Assembly: GCF_017161425.1 (NCBI RefSeq) | Contig: NZ_CP071057.1 | Coordinates: 682,001 to 746,000, forward strand | Direction of reading: 5' to 3' | DNA: 64,000 bases | From: Marinicauda algicola | GTDB taxonomy: Bacteria; Pseudomonadota; Alphaproteobacteria; Caulobacterales; Maricaulaceae | Translations under genes and position numbers: made by a program | In this document: positions 30,851 through 38,032 of the stretch, one piece after another | Layout: each line of letters begins with the position of its first letter | Numbering within the stretch: the stretch's first letter is position 1 | Notes under the pieces: generated by a model | The model's input: only the letters and a program-made list of their open reading frames with translations | Databases searched by the model: none | What the model was told of the DNA's origin: nothing

Positions 30851-31744
30851 ATGAACAGCGATCAGCGAGAGATTCAACGCAAACTTCGGGTTTTGCAGCA
30901 TGCCGACAGAAACGGTGATGTGAGCAAGACATGTCGGTATTTCGGGATCGGGCGTGCGAGCTTTTATCGATGGCGCAAAGCCTATGCAGACAAGGGTGAT
31001 GCCGGCCTGCTTGTCGCCCGTTCTGTGCCACATAATCATCCCAACAAGATGCCACCTGAGGTCGAAGACAAGATCCTTCATCTTCGACGAACGTATCATC
31101 TCGGACCGATCCGGATCGTCTGGTACCTTGAGCGCTATCACGCCATCAAAGTATCCGACGCAGGAGTCTATCGCACCCTCAAGCGTCATGGACTGAACCG
31201 CCTGCCTCGGGGGACCCGATTGAGAAAGGTGCACACCCAGCGCTACAACAAGCAGGTGCCGGGCCATCATATCCAGATGGATGTCAAGTTCCTGATCTTC
31301 AGAGGAAAACAGGGCCAGAAGGTCAAGCGTTACCAGTACACAGCGATTGACGACGCCACGCGGGTGCGCGCCTTGAAAGTTTACAAGCGCCACACTCAGG
31401 CGAGCGCCATCGATTTCGTGGATCACATCGTCGAGAAGTTTCCATTCCGCATCCAACAGATACGCACCGACAATGGTCATGAGTTCCAGGCCAAGTTCCA
31501 TTGGCATGTCGAGGACAAGGGTATCCGCCACGTTTACATCAAGCCGAGCAGCCCTCAGCTCAACGGCAAAGTGGAGCGCTCACATCGATCAGACCAGCAG
31601 GAGTTCTACCAGTTGTTGTCGTACAAAGACGATGTCGATCTGGAAGCCAAGCTCGACGAATGGGAGCGCTTCTATAACTTCGCCAGACCACATGGAGCCT
31701 TTGGAGGAAAAACACCTTACGAGGCGCTCCGGGAACGGCTATAA
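30851..31744 (+). CDS. IS481-family DDE transposase
   Basis: The 297-residue transposase has an N-terminal helix-turn-helix (CRYFGIGRASFYRWRKAY) and an rve-type DDE core. The catalytic residues are D144 in HIQMDVKFL, D207 in IRTDNGHEF and E242 in NGKVERSHR, with the usual C-terminal FYNFARPHGAFGGKTPYEAL. It appears intact. ATG 30851 follows GGAAGG; a GTG three codons earlier is an alternative. Base composition is lower in GC than the host. Confidence 0.93.
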   Translation: MNSDQREIQRKLRVLQHADRNGDVSKTCRYFGIGRASFYRWRKAYADKGDAGLLVARSVPHNHPNKMPPEVEDKILHLRRTYHLGPIRIVWYLERYHAIKVSDAGVYRTLKRHGLNRLPRGTRLRKVHTQRYNKQVPGHHIQMDVKFLIFRGKQGQKVKRYQYTAIDDATRVRALKVYKRHTQASAIDFVDHIVEKFPFRIQQIRTDNGHEFQAKFHWHVEDKGIRHVYIKPSSPQLNGKVERSHRSDQQEFYQLLSYKDDVDLEAKLDEWERFYNFARPHGAFGGKTPYEALRERL

Positions 31745-31754
31745 TCCTACCGTC

Positions 31755-31776
31755 AGGTGTCTCGCTGATTGGTCCA
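31755..31776 (-). repeat. IS481 right inverted repeat
   Basis: Right terminal inverted repeat, starting 10 bases after the transposase stop codon. Confidence 0.8.
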
Positions 31777-31878
31777 TATTACACTCTCTTTGAAACTGTC
31801 GGCTGCGGGGCACTGAGGTGAGAGACCCCGCTGCCGTGTTGCGCTGCCCCACGGGGAGGAGAGGGCGCGCGAACGGGG

Positions 31879-32120
<242 letters not shown>

Positions 32121-32130
<10 letters not shown>

Positions 32131-32495
32131 TTCCGCGACTCCAGGGAATCCACCGCATCGGCGTGGACCGCGATGATTGCGCAGGCACCGATAACCGTGA
32201 CCGCATCGGCCTTGTCGGAGAACTTTCCCGCGCTAACGCCATGGCGCGCGCAGTCAATCAGCGTGCCACCTTGGGCGGCCGTCCAGCTCCACATCTGGCG
32301 CGCATCGCGCAGATGCACGGTGGAGCCTTCGTAACCTTCGAGGACGCCATACTGCACGCCCGCATCGCGGGAGCGTACGATGACCCTGGCACCGGGCTGG
32401 ATTGACCCGCTGGCCGGTTGCGCCGGCAACGCGCCGGAAAACAGGCTGGCGAGCTGGCGAGCTTCGCCGATTGTGAGTTTGTCGAGGTTAGACAT
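32121..32495 (-). CDS. Prophage protein, DUF6948-like
   Basis: The 124-residue protein has ARVIVRSRDAGVQYGVL, VHLRDARQMWSWTAAQG, then GVSAGKFSDKADAVTV and IGACAIIAV. This layout, a small beta-rich domain with the RQMWSW motif, matches my memory of the phage family DUF6948; function unknown. It is followed, with a 10-bp overlap, by the Gly-X repeat gene. The ribosome site AAAGGAAA precedes the ATG. Confidence 0.7.
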
Positions 32496-32512
32496 TGCGT
32501 TTCCTTTCGGGG

Positions 32513-32911
32513 TTATGCCGCTTCCGGCGGCTCGGGCTGTTCATCGCCGGGGTCTTTCTGGTCGATGAATCGCGGGGCGCGCACGTTCGGGCGTACGGTG
32601 ATCATCCCGTCATCCTCGATCTCTCCCGCGCGTCGGTGCTCCTCGATCTGGCGGGCGGAGACCTGGCCGGAGCGGATGCACTCGGCGAGGGCGGGATCGG
32701 CGCTCACGATAGGAGGGCGCGGATCGCCGCAGTCGACAGTGGTAATCACCGCGTCATGGCGGATGGCCTCCATCCGGTGGGCATAGCCATCCTGCCAGAC
32801 CTCGGTGAGCTTGGCGGTGAGCGTGCTGATGGGAATGCCGCACAGCTCGCGAAGCTCACGGGCGACGGCGTTCACCTTCGCACGGTGAATGGGGTAGACG
32901 TTGGCGGTCAT
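32513..32911 (-). CDS. Prophage hypothetical protein
   Basis: The 132-residue protein from MTANVYPIHRAKVN is soluble, with a helical N-terminal half and a Pro/Glu/Asp-rich end. There is no family I recognise. Its ATG overlaps the stop of the preceding gene (ATGA at 32908-32911), so translation is coupled. An upstream in-frame start would add 21 Arg/Pro-rich residues and is rejected. Confidence 0.65.
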   Translation of the reverse strand: MTANVYPIHRAKVNAVARELRELCGIPISTLTAKLTEVWQDGYAHRMEAIRHDAVITTVDCGDPRPPIVSADPALAECIRSGQVSARQIEEHRRAGEIEDDGMITVRPNVRAPRFIDQKDPGDEQPEPPEAA

Positions 32912-33198
32912 TCGGTTTCTCCCTTGAGGAAGGCGAGGAGGGCGCGGGCATCGCCAACGGGGCCGCCCTCGCACTCGTCAAACGAAACGCCAATTTCTTG
33001 CGCCAGTCGGCGCGCGCAACACTCCAAAACCTTTGCCATATCCGGTGCTTTGGAGGCATCAAGAACAGCGCGGGTTGTCTCCAACCATGCCCGCCGCACC
33101 GGTTGCGATATGTCCGACCACTGGCCCCCCACCGACATCGCGGCGCGGCGGGCAACGGCCTTTTCCATCGGCGTCCAATTCATCTCTTGCGTGCTCAT
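32908..33198 (-). CDS. Prophage hypothetical protein
   Basis: The 96-residue acidic helical protein starts MSTQEMNWTPMEKAVARR. ATG 33198 has GGAGG 5 bases upstream, so a TTG four codons earlier is not the start. It contains two Cys (ECCARR) but no complete metal motif. The preceding micro-gene's stop overlaps this gene's ribosome site. Confidence 0.65.
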   Translation of the reverse strand: MSTQEMNWTPMEKAVARRAAMSVGGQWSDISQPVRRAWLETTRAVLDASKAPDMAKVLECCARRLAQEIGVSFDECEGGPVGDARALLAFLKGETE

Positions 33199-33199
33199 A

Positions 33200-33274
33200 T
33201 CAGCCTCCAATCACGGCCAGCAGGCCGACAAGGAACAGGGATATTGCGAGGGCTTCGGAGAGGGCGCGGGTCAT
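33200..33274 (-). CDS. 24-residue single-helix membrane micro-protein
   Basis: The frame reads MTRALSEALAISLF followed by LVGLLAVIGG and stop. It is a short positively charged head and one hydrophobic helix. Its ATG overlaps the stop of the upstream gene (ATGA at 33271-33274), and its stop lies next to the start of the downstream gene. That arrangement within a tight operon supports real translation despite the small size. The function is unknown. Confidence 0.5.
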   Translation of the reverse strand: MTRALSEALAISLFLVGLLAVIGG

Positions 33275-33696
33275 TGGGTGGCCTCGCGTGCGGTGGGAAC
33301 GACCAGCCCGAACCTGTCCGATAGCGATCCGCCCGCGGCGAGGTGATCCTCGACCGCCTTGGCCGCCGTCTCGGGGGTAAAGAGGACATGCTCGCCTTCG
33401 ATGATGCGGTAAAAGCCGCTCGGGTTGGCCTGAAACTCGCTCCATGTCGGGGTGCAGCCCTCGCAGAACGTGAGGCCGTTCTCGCTGTCGTAGCTGTAGG
33501 GCTCGTCGTCAAAGACGGGCTGACCGCAGCCCTCGCAAGCCGAAGCCTCGCCAAGGGCATCTATGATCTCATCCAGGCGGTCGCGCGCACGCTTGAGAGC
33601 TTGAGCCTCGGGCGTTTTGCTAAGCGCCTTCTCGGCGGCGATCACCGCTTGCTCGGCCGCGATATAATCGGCCTTGGTGTAGCTTTCGTCAGCCAT
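33271..33696 (-). CDS. Prophage zinc-ribbon-like protein
   Basis: The 141-residue protein starts MADESYTKADYIAAEQ. A helical coiled-coil-like N-terminal half (about 1-55) is followed by CEGCGQPVF and FCEGC, two CxxC knuckles about 24 residues apart that would bind one zinc ion. A C-terminal alpha/beta part follows. There is no family name I can support. The start overlaps the stop of the previous gene (ATGA-type). Confidence 0.7.
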   Translation of the reverse strand: MADESYTKADYIAAEQAVIAAEKALSKTPEAQALKRARDRLDEIIDALGEASACEGCGQPVFDDEPYSYDSENGLTFCEGCTPTWSEFQANPSGFYRIIEGEHVLFTPETAAKAVEDHLAAGGSLSDRFGLVVPTAREATQ

Positions 33697-33935
33697 CACG
33701 CCGCCTCCTTCGCGCCGGCCTCGGCGCTGTCGATCGGCTTGAGGCACACCGCATAGCGCGTGCCCCGCCAATTATCCGTGATCGTGAAGCGCCCGGCCTC
33801 GTCCGCGTCGGAGGCGTGAAGGCTCTCGGGCAGGTTATCGATCATGACCCGCGCGAGGCGCTGGGCCGGGGTGGGCCGGGGGCCGGGCGCGAAGGGCGCG
33901 AGGACTGCGGCCACGATGGGGTGGACGTCCTTCAT
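33696..33935 (-). CDS. Prophage hypothetical protein
   Basis: The 79-residue protein begins MKDVHPIVAAVLAPFAPG. It has a Pro-rich stretch at 16-24 and a C-terminal beta-rich piece RFTITDNWRGTRYAVCLK. It is not recognised. It overlaps both neighbours by 1 to 4 bases, which supports it as a real coupled gene. Confidence 0.65.
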   Translation of the reverse strand: MKDVHPIVAAVLAPFAPGPRPTPAQRLARVMIDNLPESLHASDADEAGRFTITDNWRGTRYAVCLKPIDSAEAGAKEAA

Positions 33936-34234
33936 GCCGCCCTCCGCGCGTCTTCGATCAGCGTTGCGCGCACGGCGAGGCCCTGAGAGGTCCAGCGGTA
34001 GTTACGCTCGATGAGCTCGGGGCGCTCAGCGCGCGGCGGGTTGGTGTGGAAGGCCAGGCCGAGCGTGACGAGCTCGGCGACGCCGGCCTGCGCCTGCGCA
34101 ATCGCGGCCTGCGCGTCCTTCGTGTTCAGGCTCGCCAGCGTGCCGGTGCGGATGCAGATGCCGGACGGCCACTGGCGCAGCAGCGCCTTGGCCTCGGGGC
34201 CGAGCGTGTCGGCGATGTCGCGCGGTTGCAGCAT
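33932..34234 (-). CDS. First gene of the leftward early operon, hypothetical
   Basis: The 100-residue protein starts MLQPRDIADTLGPEAKALLRQW. It has a small winged-helix-like pattern: a helical start, a Thr/Leu repeat region and a C-terminal TSQGLAVRATLIED typical of phage proteins that report a coding strand end. No confident family. GGGAGGAG lies just upstream of the ATG. It is the promoter-proximal gene of a run of eight tightly packed leftward genes. Confidence 0.65.
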   Translation of the reverse strand: MLQPRDIADTLGPEAKALLRQWPSGICIRTGTLASLNTKDAQAAIAQAQAGVAELVTLGLAFHTNPPRAERPELIERNYRWTSQGLAVRATLIEDARRAA

Positions 34235-34262
34235 GGGTCTCCTCCCGTCAGGTGTGGGAGGA

Positions 34263-34291
34263 ACGATACGTAACGTGTCGGCCAACGTCAA
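34263..34291 (-). promoter_or_regulatory. Leftward early promoter (PL-like) overlapping an operator
   Basis: Read leftward: -35 TTGACG (34291-34286), a 17-bp spacer and -10 TATCGT (34268-34263). The -10 region is covered by the palindromic operator at 34264-34280, so a bound repressor would block it. Confidence 0.65.
34264..34280. promoter_or_regulatory. Operator copy 1 (CGATACGT-A-ACGTGTCG)
   Basis: A 17-bp imperfect palindrome with one mismatch between arms, almost identical to the perfect palindrome at 36325-36341. It is the likely binding site of the cI-like or cro-like protein. The 10-mer CAATACAAAA follows at 34289-34298 and also occurs at 36300-36309. Confidence 0.7.
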
Positions 34292-34362
34292 TACAAAATG
34301 TATCGCGCTGCGGATTATGCTGCGGTTCAGCGCCCGGCAAGGGACAAATGGAGGCGGTGGCG

Positions 34363-34785
34363 ATGATCTGGAATCTGTTCCGATGGCCGAAGGACCAACC
34401 GAAGCGCGACCGGCAGGCCGAGCCGAGGGGCAAGCCAAAGGGCGAGCGCACCCTGCTATGCGCCGTATCGGGCGAGAGCTTCAGGAACGAGGACGGGCAG
34501 AGCCGTCAGGAGCTAATAGAGCTTCTGCAAATCGGCGAACCGGTCGAGCTTCGCCCGGAGCCGGACAATCCGCGCGATCCCGATGCCATCGCCGTGATGA
34601 CCGACGTCGGCAAGGTCGGATATGTCCCGTCGAAGGCCGACTGGGTATGGCAGGTGATGGACGAGGGGCGCATCAAGAGCGCCCGCATCGCCAAGATTAC
34701 GGGTGGGACCGGCAGTAAAGGGCACCGCGGCGTCGTGCTGGAGATCACTCTTGCAGGCCGGACAAGCGGCACGTCCAAGCTTTAG
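34363..34785 (+). CDS. HIRAN-domain protein
   Basis: The 140-residue protein starts with a short hydrophobic and then very basic segment (MIWNLFRWPKDQPKRD), followed by a HIRAN domain: CAVSGESFRNEDGQSRQ, ELRPEPDNPRDPDAIAV, VGYVPSKADWVW. HIRAN domains bind DNA ends in helicases and nucleases. Here the domain stands alone. ATG 34363 has GGAGG 8 bases upstream; ATG 34348 is an alternative. It is transcribed away from the leftward operon, near the operator region. Confidence 0.78.
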   Translation: MIWNLFRWPKDQPKRDRQAEPRGKPKGERTLLCAVSGESFRNEDGQSRQELIELLQIGEPVELRPEPDNPRDPDAIAVMTDVGKVGYVPSKADWVWQVMDEGRIKSARIAKITGGTGSKGHRGVVLEITLAGRTSGTSKL

Positions 34786-34800
34786 CCCGCGCCCGCCCGA

Positions 34801-35019
34801 TCACCAGCCGGACTTCGCCCTGGCCGGCTTCTGCTCGCCGCGCTGGTGGGCCACGAGCCGGTCGAGGCGCTCGGCGACGAGGCACAGTGCGAGCAGGATC
34901 AGCGACAGCAGCATGGCCAGCACGCCGAAGCCGAGATGAATGTCTGTGCCGCCGGCGAGCGCCATGAGCAGGCCGGCCATGAAGCCGGGCACGGCGAGAA
35001 AGGCGAGAACGTAGGTCAT
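34801..35019 (-). CDS. Small membrane protein, cI-operon
   Basis: The 72-residue protein has two hydrophobic helices (about 1-21 and 29-48) and a basic, soluble C-terminus (RLDRLVAHQRGEQKPARAK). Its ATG overlaps the stop of the upstream lipoprotein gene (ATGA). It belongs to the run cI, lipoprotein, membrane protein, so it is probably made in the lysogen. Superinfection exclusion is one possibility, not shown. Confidence 0.65.
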   Translation of the reverse strand: MTYVLAFLAVPGFMAGLLMALAGGTDIHLGFGVLAMLLSLILLALCLVAERLDRLVAHQRGEQKPARAKSGW

Positions 35020-35450
35020 GGGGTCTCGTCCTCGGCGGCCGGCGCCTCGCTTGCCTCCGACGCATCGGTCGGCTTGGCCACGGCCGGCTTTGCGGCAAAG
35101 TCGCAGCCCGCTTCGGCAGCAGCCATGAAGACGGCGTTCTCCCGGCCGCGAAGCTCGCCCAGCTCGTTGGCGTGATCTCCCGTTCCGGCGAGGGCGAACA
35201 GGGCGGGCCAGAACAGGAACAGCCCGACGCTCATGGCGATCGTGTCGGTGCTGGCGGCGCTGTCCTGGCGGCGGGCGACGTCGAGCACCGCGGCGCGGAT
35301 ACGAGCCGACTCCACCTCATACTCCTCGCAGGTCCAGCCCCTGTACTCGTTCGCCGAGACATAGGACGGCGCGATCTGGTGTGCGTTCTGCGCGCAACCG
35401 GCGACAGCCACCGCCGCTGCACACGCCGCCACGAAACGGACTTTGCTCAT
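35016..35450 (-). CDS. Prophage-encoded lipoprotein
   Basis: The 144-residue protein has a signal MSKVRFVAACAAAVAVAGC, with the lipobox VAGC at the right place. The mature part has four further Cys and Trp residues (WTCEEYEVESARIRAAV) and a hydrophobic segment VGLFLFWPALFALAG. The C-terminus is Ala/Pro/Glu-rich. It follows cI in the same direction with a 76-bp gap, a typical position for a lysogenic conversion gene. Confidence 0.75.
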   Translation of the reverse strand: MSKVRFVAACAAAVAVAGCAQNAHQIAPSYVSANEYRGWTCEEYEVESARIRAAVLDVARRQDSAASTDTIAMSVGLFLFWPALFALAGTGDHANELGELRGRENAVFMAAAEAGCDFAAKPAVAKPTDASEASEAPAAEDETP

Positions 35451-35526
35451 GGTTGTTTCTCCCCGTCGGCTTTCCCCCGGCCAGCCTATCCGGGCCCGGC
35501 GATCGTGCAAGCACAAAGCGAGCGGG

Positions 35527-36273
35527 TCAGAAGGTGCTCTCGTACTTGCCGATCATGACGCGGGTGATGCGGATCTCGGCGTCCTCGCCGAGCATAGCCG
35601 CGTCGAAGTCGAGCCCGTTCTCGTAGGCCCCGCCGCGCTGGTAGCGCGGGTTGGAGGAGCGGAACTCGAGGCGATAGCCCCCGCCGGGGCGGCGGGCGAG
35701 CACCTTCAGCGTCGCCTCCACCAGGCCGCCGCGCCGGCGTTCGGTGACCACGACGCAGGGCCGGTTCTTCATCTCGGCCTCGCGCAGCAGGCCCTCGATC
35801 CCGTCGGCGGGCAAGGCGTAGTCGAGCGGCACGGTGTCGACATAGCTGCCCGGCGGGGCGATGAGGTCGATGGAATCGCCCTCCACCTTCAGGGCCGCGC
35901 GCACGCGGGCGGGGAAGCGGGGATGGGGGAAGGCAGGAATCCACTCGGCCGGGTCGGTTGCATCGTGCACGGTCTCCACCTCTTGCCATACGCCCGCCGC
36001 CACGCGTCCCACGACGGGGATTGAGCCTGCAATTTCGGCGGGTTGCAAGGGTGATTCGGTTGCCGGGTCGCTCTCCCGGCCGGTGAGAAGCCATTGAAGC
36101 GAGACACGCAAGGCGCGCGCATACCGCTCCGCCACCGGCAGCCGCACGCCCCGGTCGCCGCGCTCGTGCGCGCGGTAGGTCACGGGATTCCACCCGAAGG
36201 CGCTGGCTGCGTCCTCCGCGCTCTCGAACCCGGCCCGCTTTCGGGCGGTCTGCAGTCGCTCGTGAATGTTCAT
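35527..36273 (-). CDS. cI-like repressor with XRE helix-turn-helix and S24 peptidase domain
   Basis: The 248-residue repressor has an HTH (about 1-65: ARKRAGFESAEDAASAFGW, YRAHERGDRG), a linker, and an S24 LexA/CI-type domain. The probable self-cleavage site is A93-G94 in VAAGVWQE. The catalytic pair is S134 in EGDSI and K190 in EATLKVLA. Cleavage after DNA damage would induce the prophage. The start ATG 36273 lies in the switch region facing the cro-like gene, and the operator at 36325 overlaps the opposing promoter. Confidence 0.88.
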   Translation of the reverse strand: MNIHERLQTARKRAGFESAEDAASAFGWNPVTYRAHERGDRGVRLPVAERYARALRVSLQWLLTGRESDPATESPLQPAEIAGSIPVVGRVAAGVWQEVETVHDATDPAEWIPAFPHPRFPARVRAALKVEGDSIDLIAPPGSYVDTVPLDYALPADGIEGLLREAEMKNRPCVVVTERRRGGLVEATLKVLARRPGGGYRLEFRSSNPRYQRGGAYENGLDFDAAMLGEDAEIRITRVMIGKYESTF

Positions 36274-36313
36274 CGCGAGATTTCCGGTACACCGCCGCGC
36301 AATACAAAAGGTG

Positions 36314-36342
36314 TTGCCTAAAGCCGATACGTTACGTATCGT
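36314..36342 (+). promoter_or_regulatory. Rightward early promoter (PR-like), leaderless
   Basis: -35 TTGCCT (36314-36319), a 17-bp spacer, and -10 TATCGT (36337-36342), the same spacing and -10 as the leftward promoter. The ATG of the cro-like gene begins 7 bases after the -10, so its mRNA would start at or next to the initiation codon, without a ribosome site. Confidence 0.65.
36325..36341. promoter_or_regulatory. Operator copy 2 (CGATACGT-T-ACGTATCG)
   Basis: A perfect 17-bp palindrome with 8-bp arms and one central base. It overlaps the rightward -10. The arm is the same as at 34264-34280, so one regulator probably controls both early promoters. Confidence 0.75.
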
Positions 36343-36349
36343 GCGCGGC

Positions 36350-36613
36350 ATGGATAGCTTTGCATCGATCATCACCGTCATCGGTGTCCCCCGTCTTGCC
36401 GAGGCGCTGGGCCAGCGCCCGGGCACGGTTCGCAACTGGCGAAACCGCAGCGATGCGATTCCGCCGGCCTTCTGGCTGAAGACCGAAGAGCTCGCGCGCA
36501 AGGAGGCGGCCGCCGAGACCGATCCGAAGCGCCGGGCGGATCTGGAACGGATCACGGTCGCGCGCATGGCCGAGATCGCGGCGGCCAAGGCCGCCAGCTC
36601 CGAGGCCGCCTGA
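36350..36613 (+). CDS. Cro-like / carph-isopro-type transcriptional regulator
   Basis: The 87-residue protein starts MDSFASIITVIGVPRLAEALG with an HTH of the type RPGTVRNWRNRSDAIPP and continues as a charged helical tail. This matches small Cro-type proteins of alphaproteobacterial phages that pair with an XRE-S24 repressor. ATG 36350 is chosen over an upstream in-frame codon because it lies at the predicted transcript start. It is divergent from cI across 76 bp. Confidence 0.8.
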   Translation: MDSFASIITVIGVPRLAEALGQRPGTVRNWRNRSDAIPPAFWLKTEELARKEAAAETDPKRRADLERITVARMAEIAAAKAASSEAA

Positions 36614-36822
36614 TGGCGCGCGGGCGTGTTTCCGTTCGTCGAGCGCTCGGCTTCGCGCTGGTGCGGCTCGGTTACGCGCTTGCGCGCGGTCCGAGGGCCA
36701 ACTTCATTGCCTGCGATTCCTGGACCGAACGAGATCGGCGTGGGCCTGCAGGCGCTCGCAGAGATGGGCGACCTGATCTTCGCGCATCCGAACGGCCATC
36801 TGACCGGCGTGGGTCTCCATGA
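36613..36822 (+). CDS. Small basic open frame after cro, doubtful
   Basis: A 69-residue Arg-rich frame whose ATG overlaps the cro stop (TGATG). The first 40 residues (MARGRVSVRRALGFALVRLG onward) look plausible as a small phage protein. The rest runs antisense to the gene at 36704-36910 and is Arg/Pro/Ser-rich, so the frame may be accidental. Confidence 0.3.
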   Translation: MARGRVSVRRALGFALVRLGYALARGPRANFIACDSWTERDRRGPAGARRDGRPDLRASERPSDRRGSP

Positions 36823-36910
36823 CGAGCACGACGAAGGGTGCATCGGGATCGACGGCGACGAGCCAGCGATCGAGATCCAGTACGACCTCGGGCGTGATGT
36901 TGCGGGGCAT
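36704..36910 (-). CDS. Prophage hypothetical protein
   Basis: The 68-residue protein starts MPRNITPEVVLDLDRWLVAV. It has a compact alpha/beta look with PFVVLVMETHAGQMAV and a basic C-terminal helix. AGGAG precedes the ATG by 6 bases. It is not recognised. It is the only leftward gene inside the rightward early arm. Confidence 0.6.
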   Translation of the reverse strand: MPRNITPEVVLDLDRWLVAVDPDAPFVVLVMETHAGQMAVRMREDQVAHLCERLQAHADLVRSRNRRQ

Positions 36911-37213
36911 GTCGGCTCCTTTCGCGGCGAGCCTGCGACAGCCCGCCGGGCAAGTCGACTCCGGTGCATCGGATTTTCTCCCGCTGCCGTCCGTATGCGA
37001 CGCCGCGCCGGCGCCCTGGCGCCCTGCCGGAGAAGCCGCCGCCGCGGTGCTGGCTTGTCTCCGGTCCTCCCTCGCATCCGCTCGGTCGGGCGCGCCACGG
37101 GGCGCGGCGGGCGGTCGCCCTTGCGGCGCGGCGCCAGAGGGCGCCCCGCCGAGTGCCCTGAATATGCGTATTCGGCGGGCCGGGGTCATCAGAAAAGCAA
37201 AGGGGAACGTCCG
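36911..37213. other. Gap with a possible operator
   Basis: About 300 GC-rich bases without a convincing gene. Near its end, GAATA-TGCG-TATTC (around 37159-37172) is a short palindrome 40 bases upstream of the next gene and could be a regulator site. A leftward promoter for the small gene at 36910 must also lie here. Confidence 0.35.
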
Positions 37214-37645
37214 ATGAACATCCGCGAGCATTCCAAGCTGGCGCGCCTGCTGATCGAGGCGTGCGGCGGGCTGGACGAGGCGAGCGCGCACTGCCGGGTC
37301 AGGAAGTCGGTGCTGTCGGGATACCAGAACCCGAACGATGCGAGCACCATGCCGGCCGATGTCCTTTACGACCTGGAGACCTATTGCGGCCGGGCGATCT
37401 ATTCGCGCGCGCTGGCGCAGCGCCACAGCGTGCAGGCCACGGTCTCGGCGCTGATGGCGGTGTCGGATCTGGACATGAGCGCGAGCGAGATCAGCCACGC
37501 GCTGGTCGAGGCCATCGATCCGAAGGGGCCGGGCGGGGCCGCGATGACGCCGCGCGAGATCGACGAGCTGCTCGAGCGCCTGCACCGCCACGACGCGGCG
37601 CGCATGGCCGCCATCGAGGCGATCCGCAAGAGCCGGGAGGGCTGA
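37214..37645 (+). CDS. Phage regulator, CII/CP76-like
   Basis: The 143-residue protein starts MNIREHSKLARLLIEACGG. ASAHCRVRKSVLSGYQNPND with PADVLYDLETYCG resembles the N-terminal DNA-binding region of phage CII-like (CP76) regulators, which bind near early promoters and tune lysis versus lysogeny. The second half is helical and charged. The resemblance is moderate. The ribosome site is AGGGGAACG. Confidence 0.6.
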   Translation: MNIREHSKLARLLIEACGGLDEASAHCRVRKSVLSGYQNPNDASTMPADVLYDLETYCGRAIYSRALAQRHSVQATVSALMAVSDLDMSASEISHALVEAIDPKGPGGAAMTPREIDELLERLHRHDAARMAAIEAIRKSREG

Positions 37646-37710
37646 TCACGGCGACAGCCCGCGCCCCCGGGCAAAGTGTTTTCCCCACGGCCAGCAAAGG
37701 AGACCCCACT

Positions 37711-38016
37711 ATGGCCGCCAATGTGAAGCAGCTCCGCGAGGAGACCGATCAGACCCGCATGCCGAGCGAGGAAGTGCTGAAGAACCTCGCCCGGCAGGTG
37801 ACCTCGGCCAAGGCCGAGATGGACGAGGCGCGCGGCGAGATCGGCGCGATGATCAAGAGCGCGGAGGAGACCCACAACGTCCACCGCAAGGCGTTCAAGC
37901 TGTGCCTGCAGCTGGACCGGATGGACGACGACAAGCGCGACGCCTTTCTGGCGCATTTCGACGACTACCGCGAGAAGCTCAAGCTCGATCGCGCGGGCAA
38001 GCTGTTCGCGGCCTAG
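37711..38016 (+). CDS. Prophage helical protein, GapR-like layout
   Basis: The 101-residue, highly charged helical protein has AEMDEARGEIGAMIKSAEE and a C-terminal MDDDKRDAFLAHFDDYREKL. The size and this layout recall GapR (DUF2312) and phage relatives that bind overtwisted DNA, but the match is too loose to name it. An AAAGGAGA ribosome site precedes the ATG. It comes just before the nuclease and methylase genes. Confidence 0.6.
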   Translation: MAANVKQLREETDQTRMPSEEVLKNLARQVTSAKAEMDEARGEIGAMIKSAEETHNVHRKAFKLCLQLDRMDDDKRDAFLAHFDDYREKLKLDRAGKLFAA

Positions 38017-38032
38017 GGCGGGGCGGGCCGGC

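Larger units (their letters stand above)
30793..31776 (+). mobile_element. IS481-family insertion sequence
   Basis: A single transposase gene is bounded by inverted repeats. The left end TGTACAATTCAGCGAGACAC (30793 onward, extended by CT) and the reverse complement of the right end TGGACCAATCAGCGAGACAC (from 31776 inward, extended by CT) match at 19 of 22 positions. ATAT flanks or overlaps both ends and could be a 4-bp target duplication, which would shift the ends by two bases. The 984-bp size fits the family. It sits between maeB and the left end of the prophage. Confidence 0.85.
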
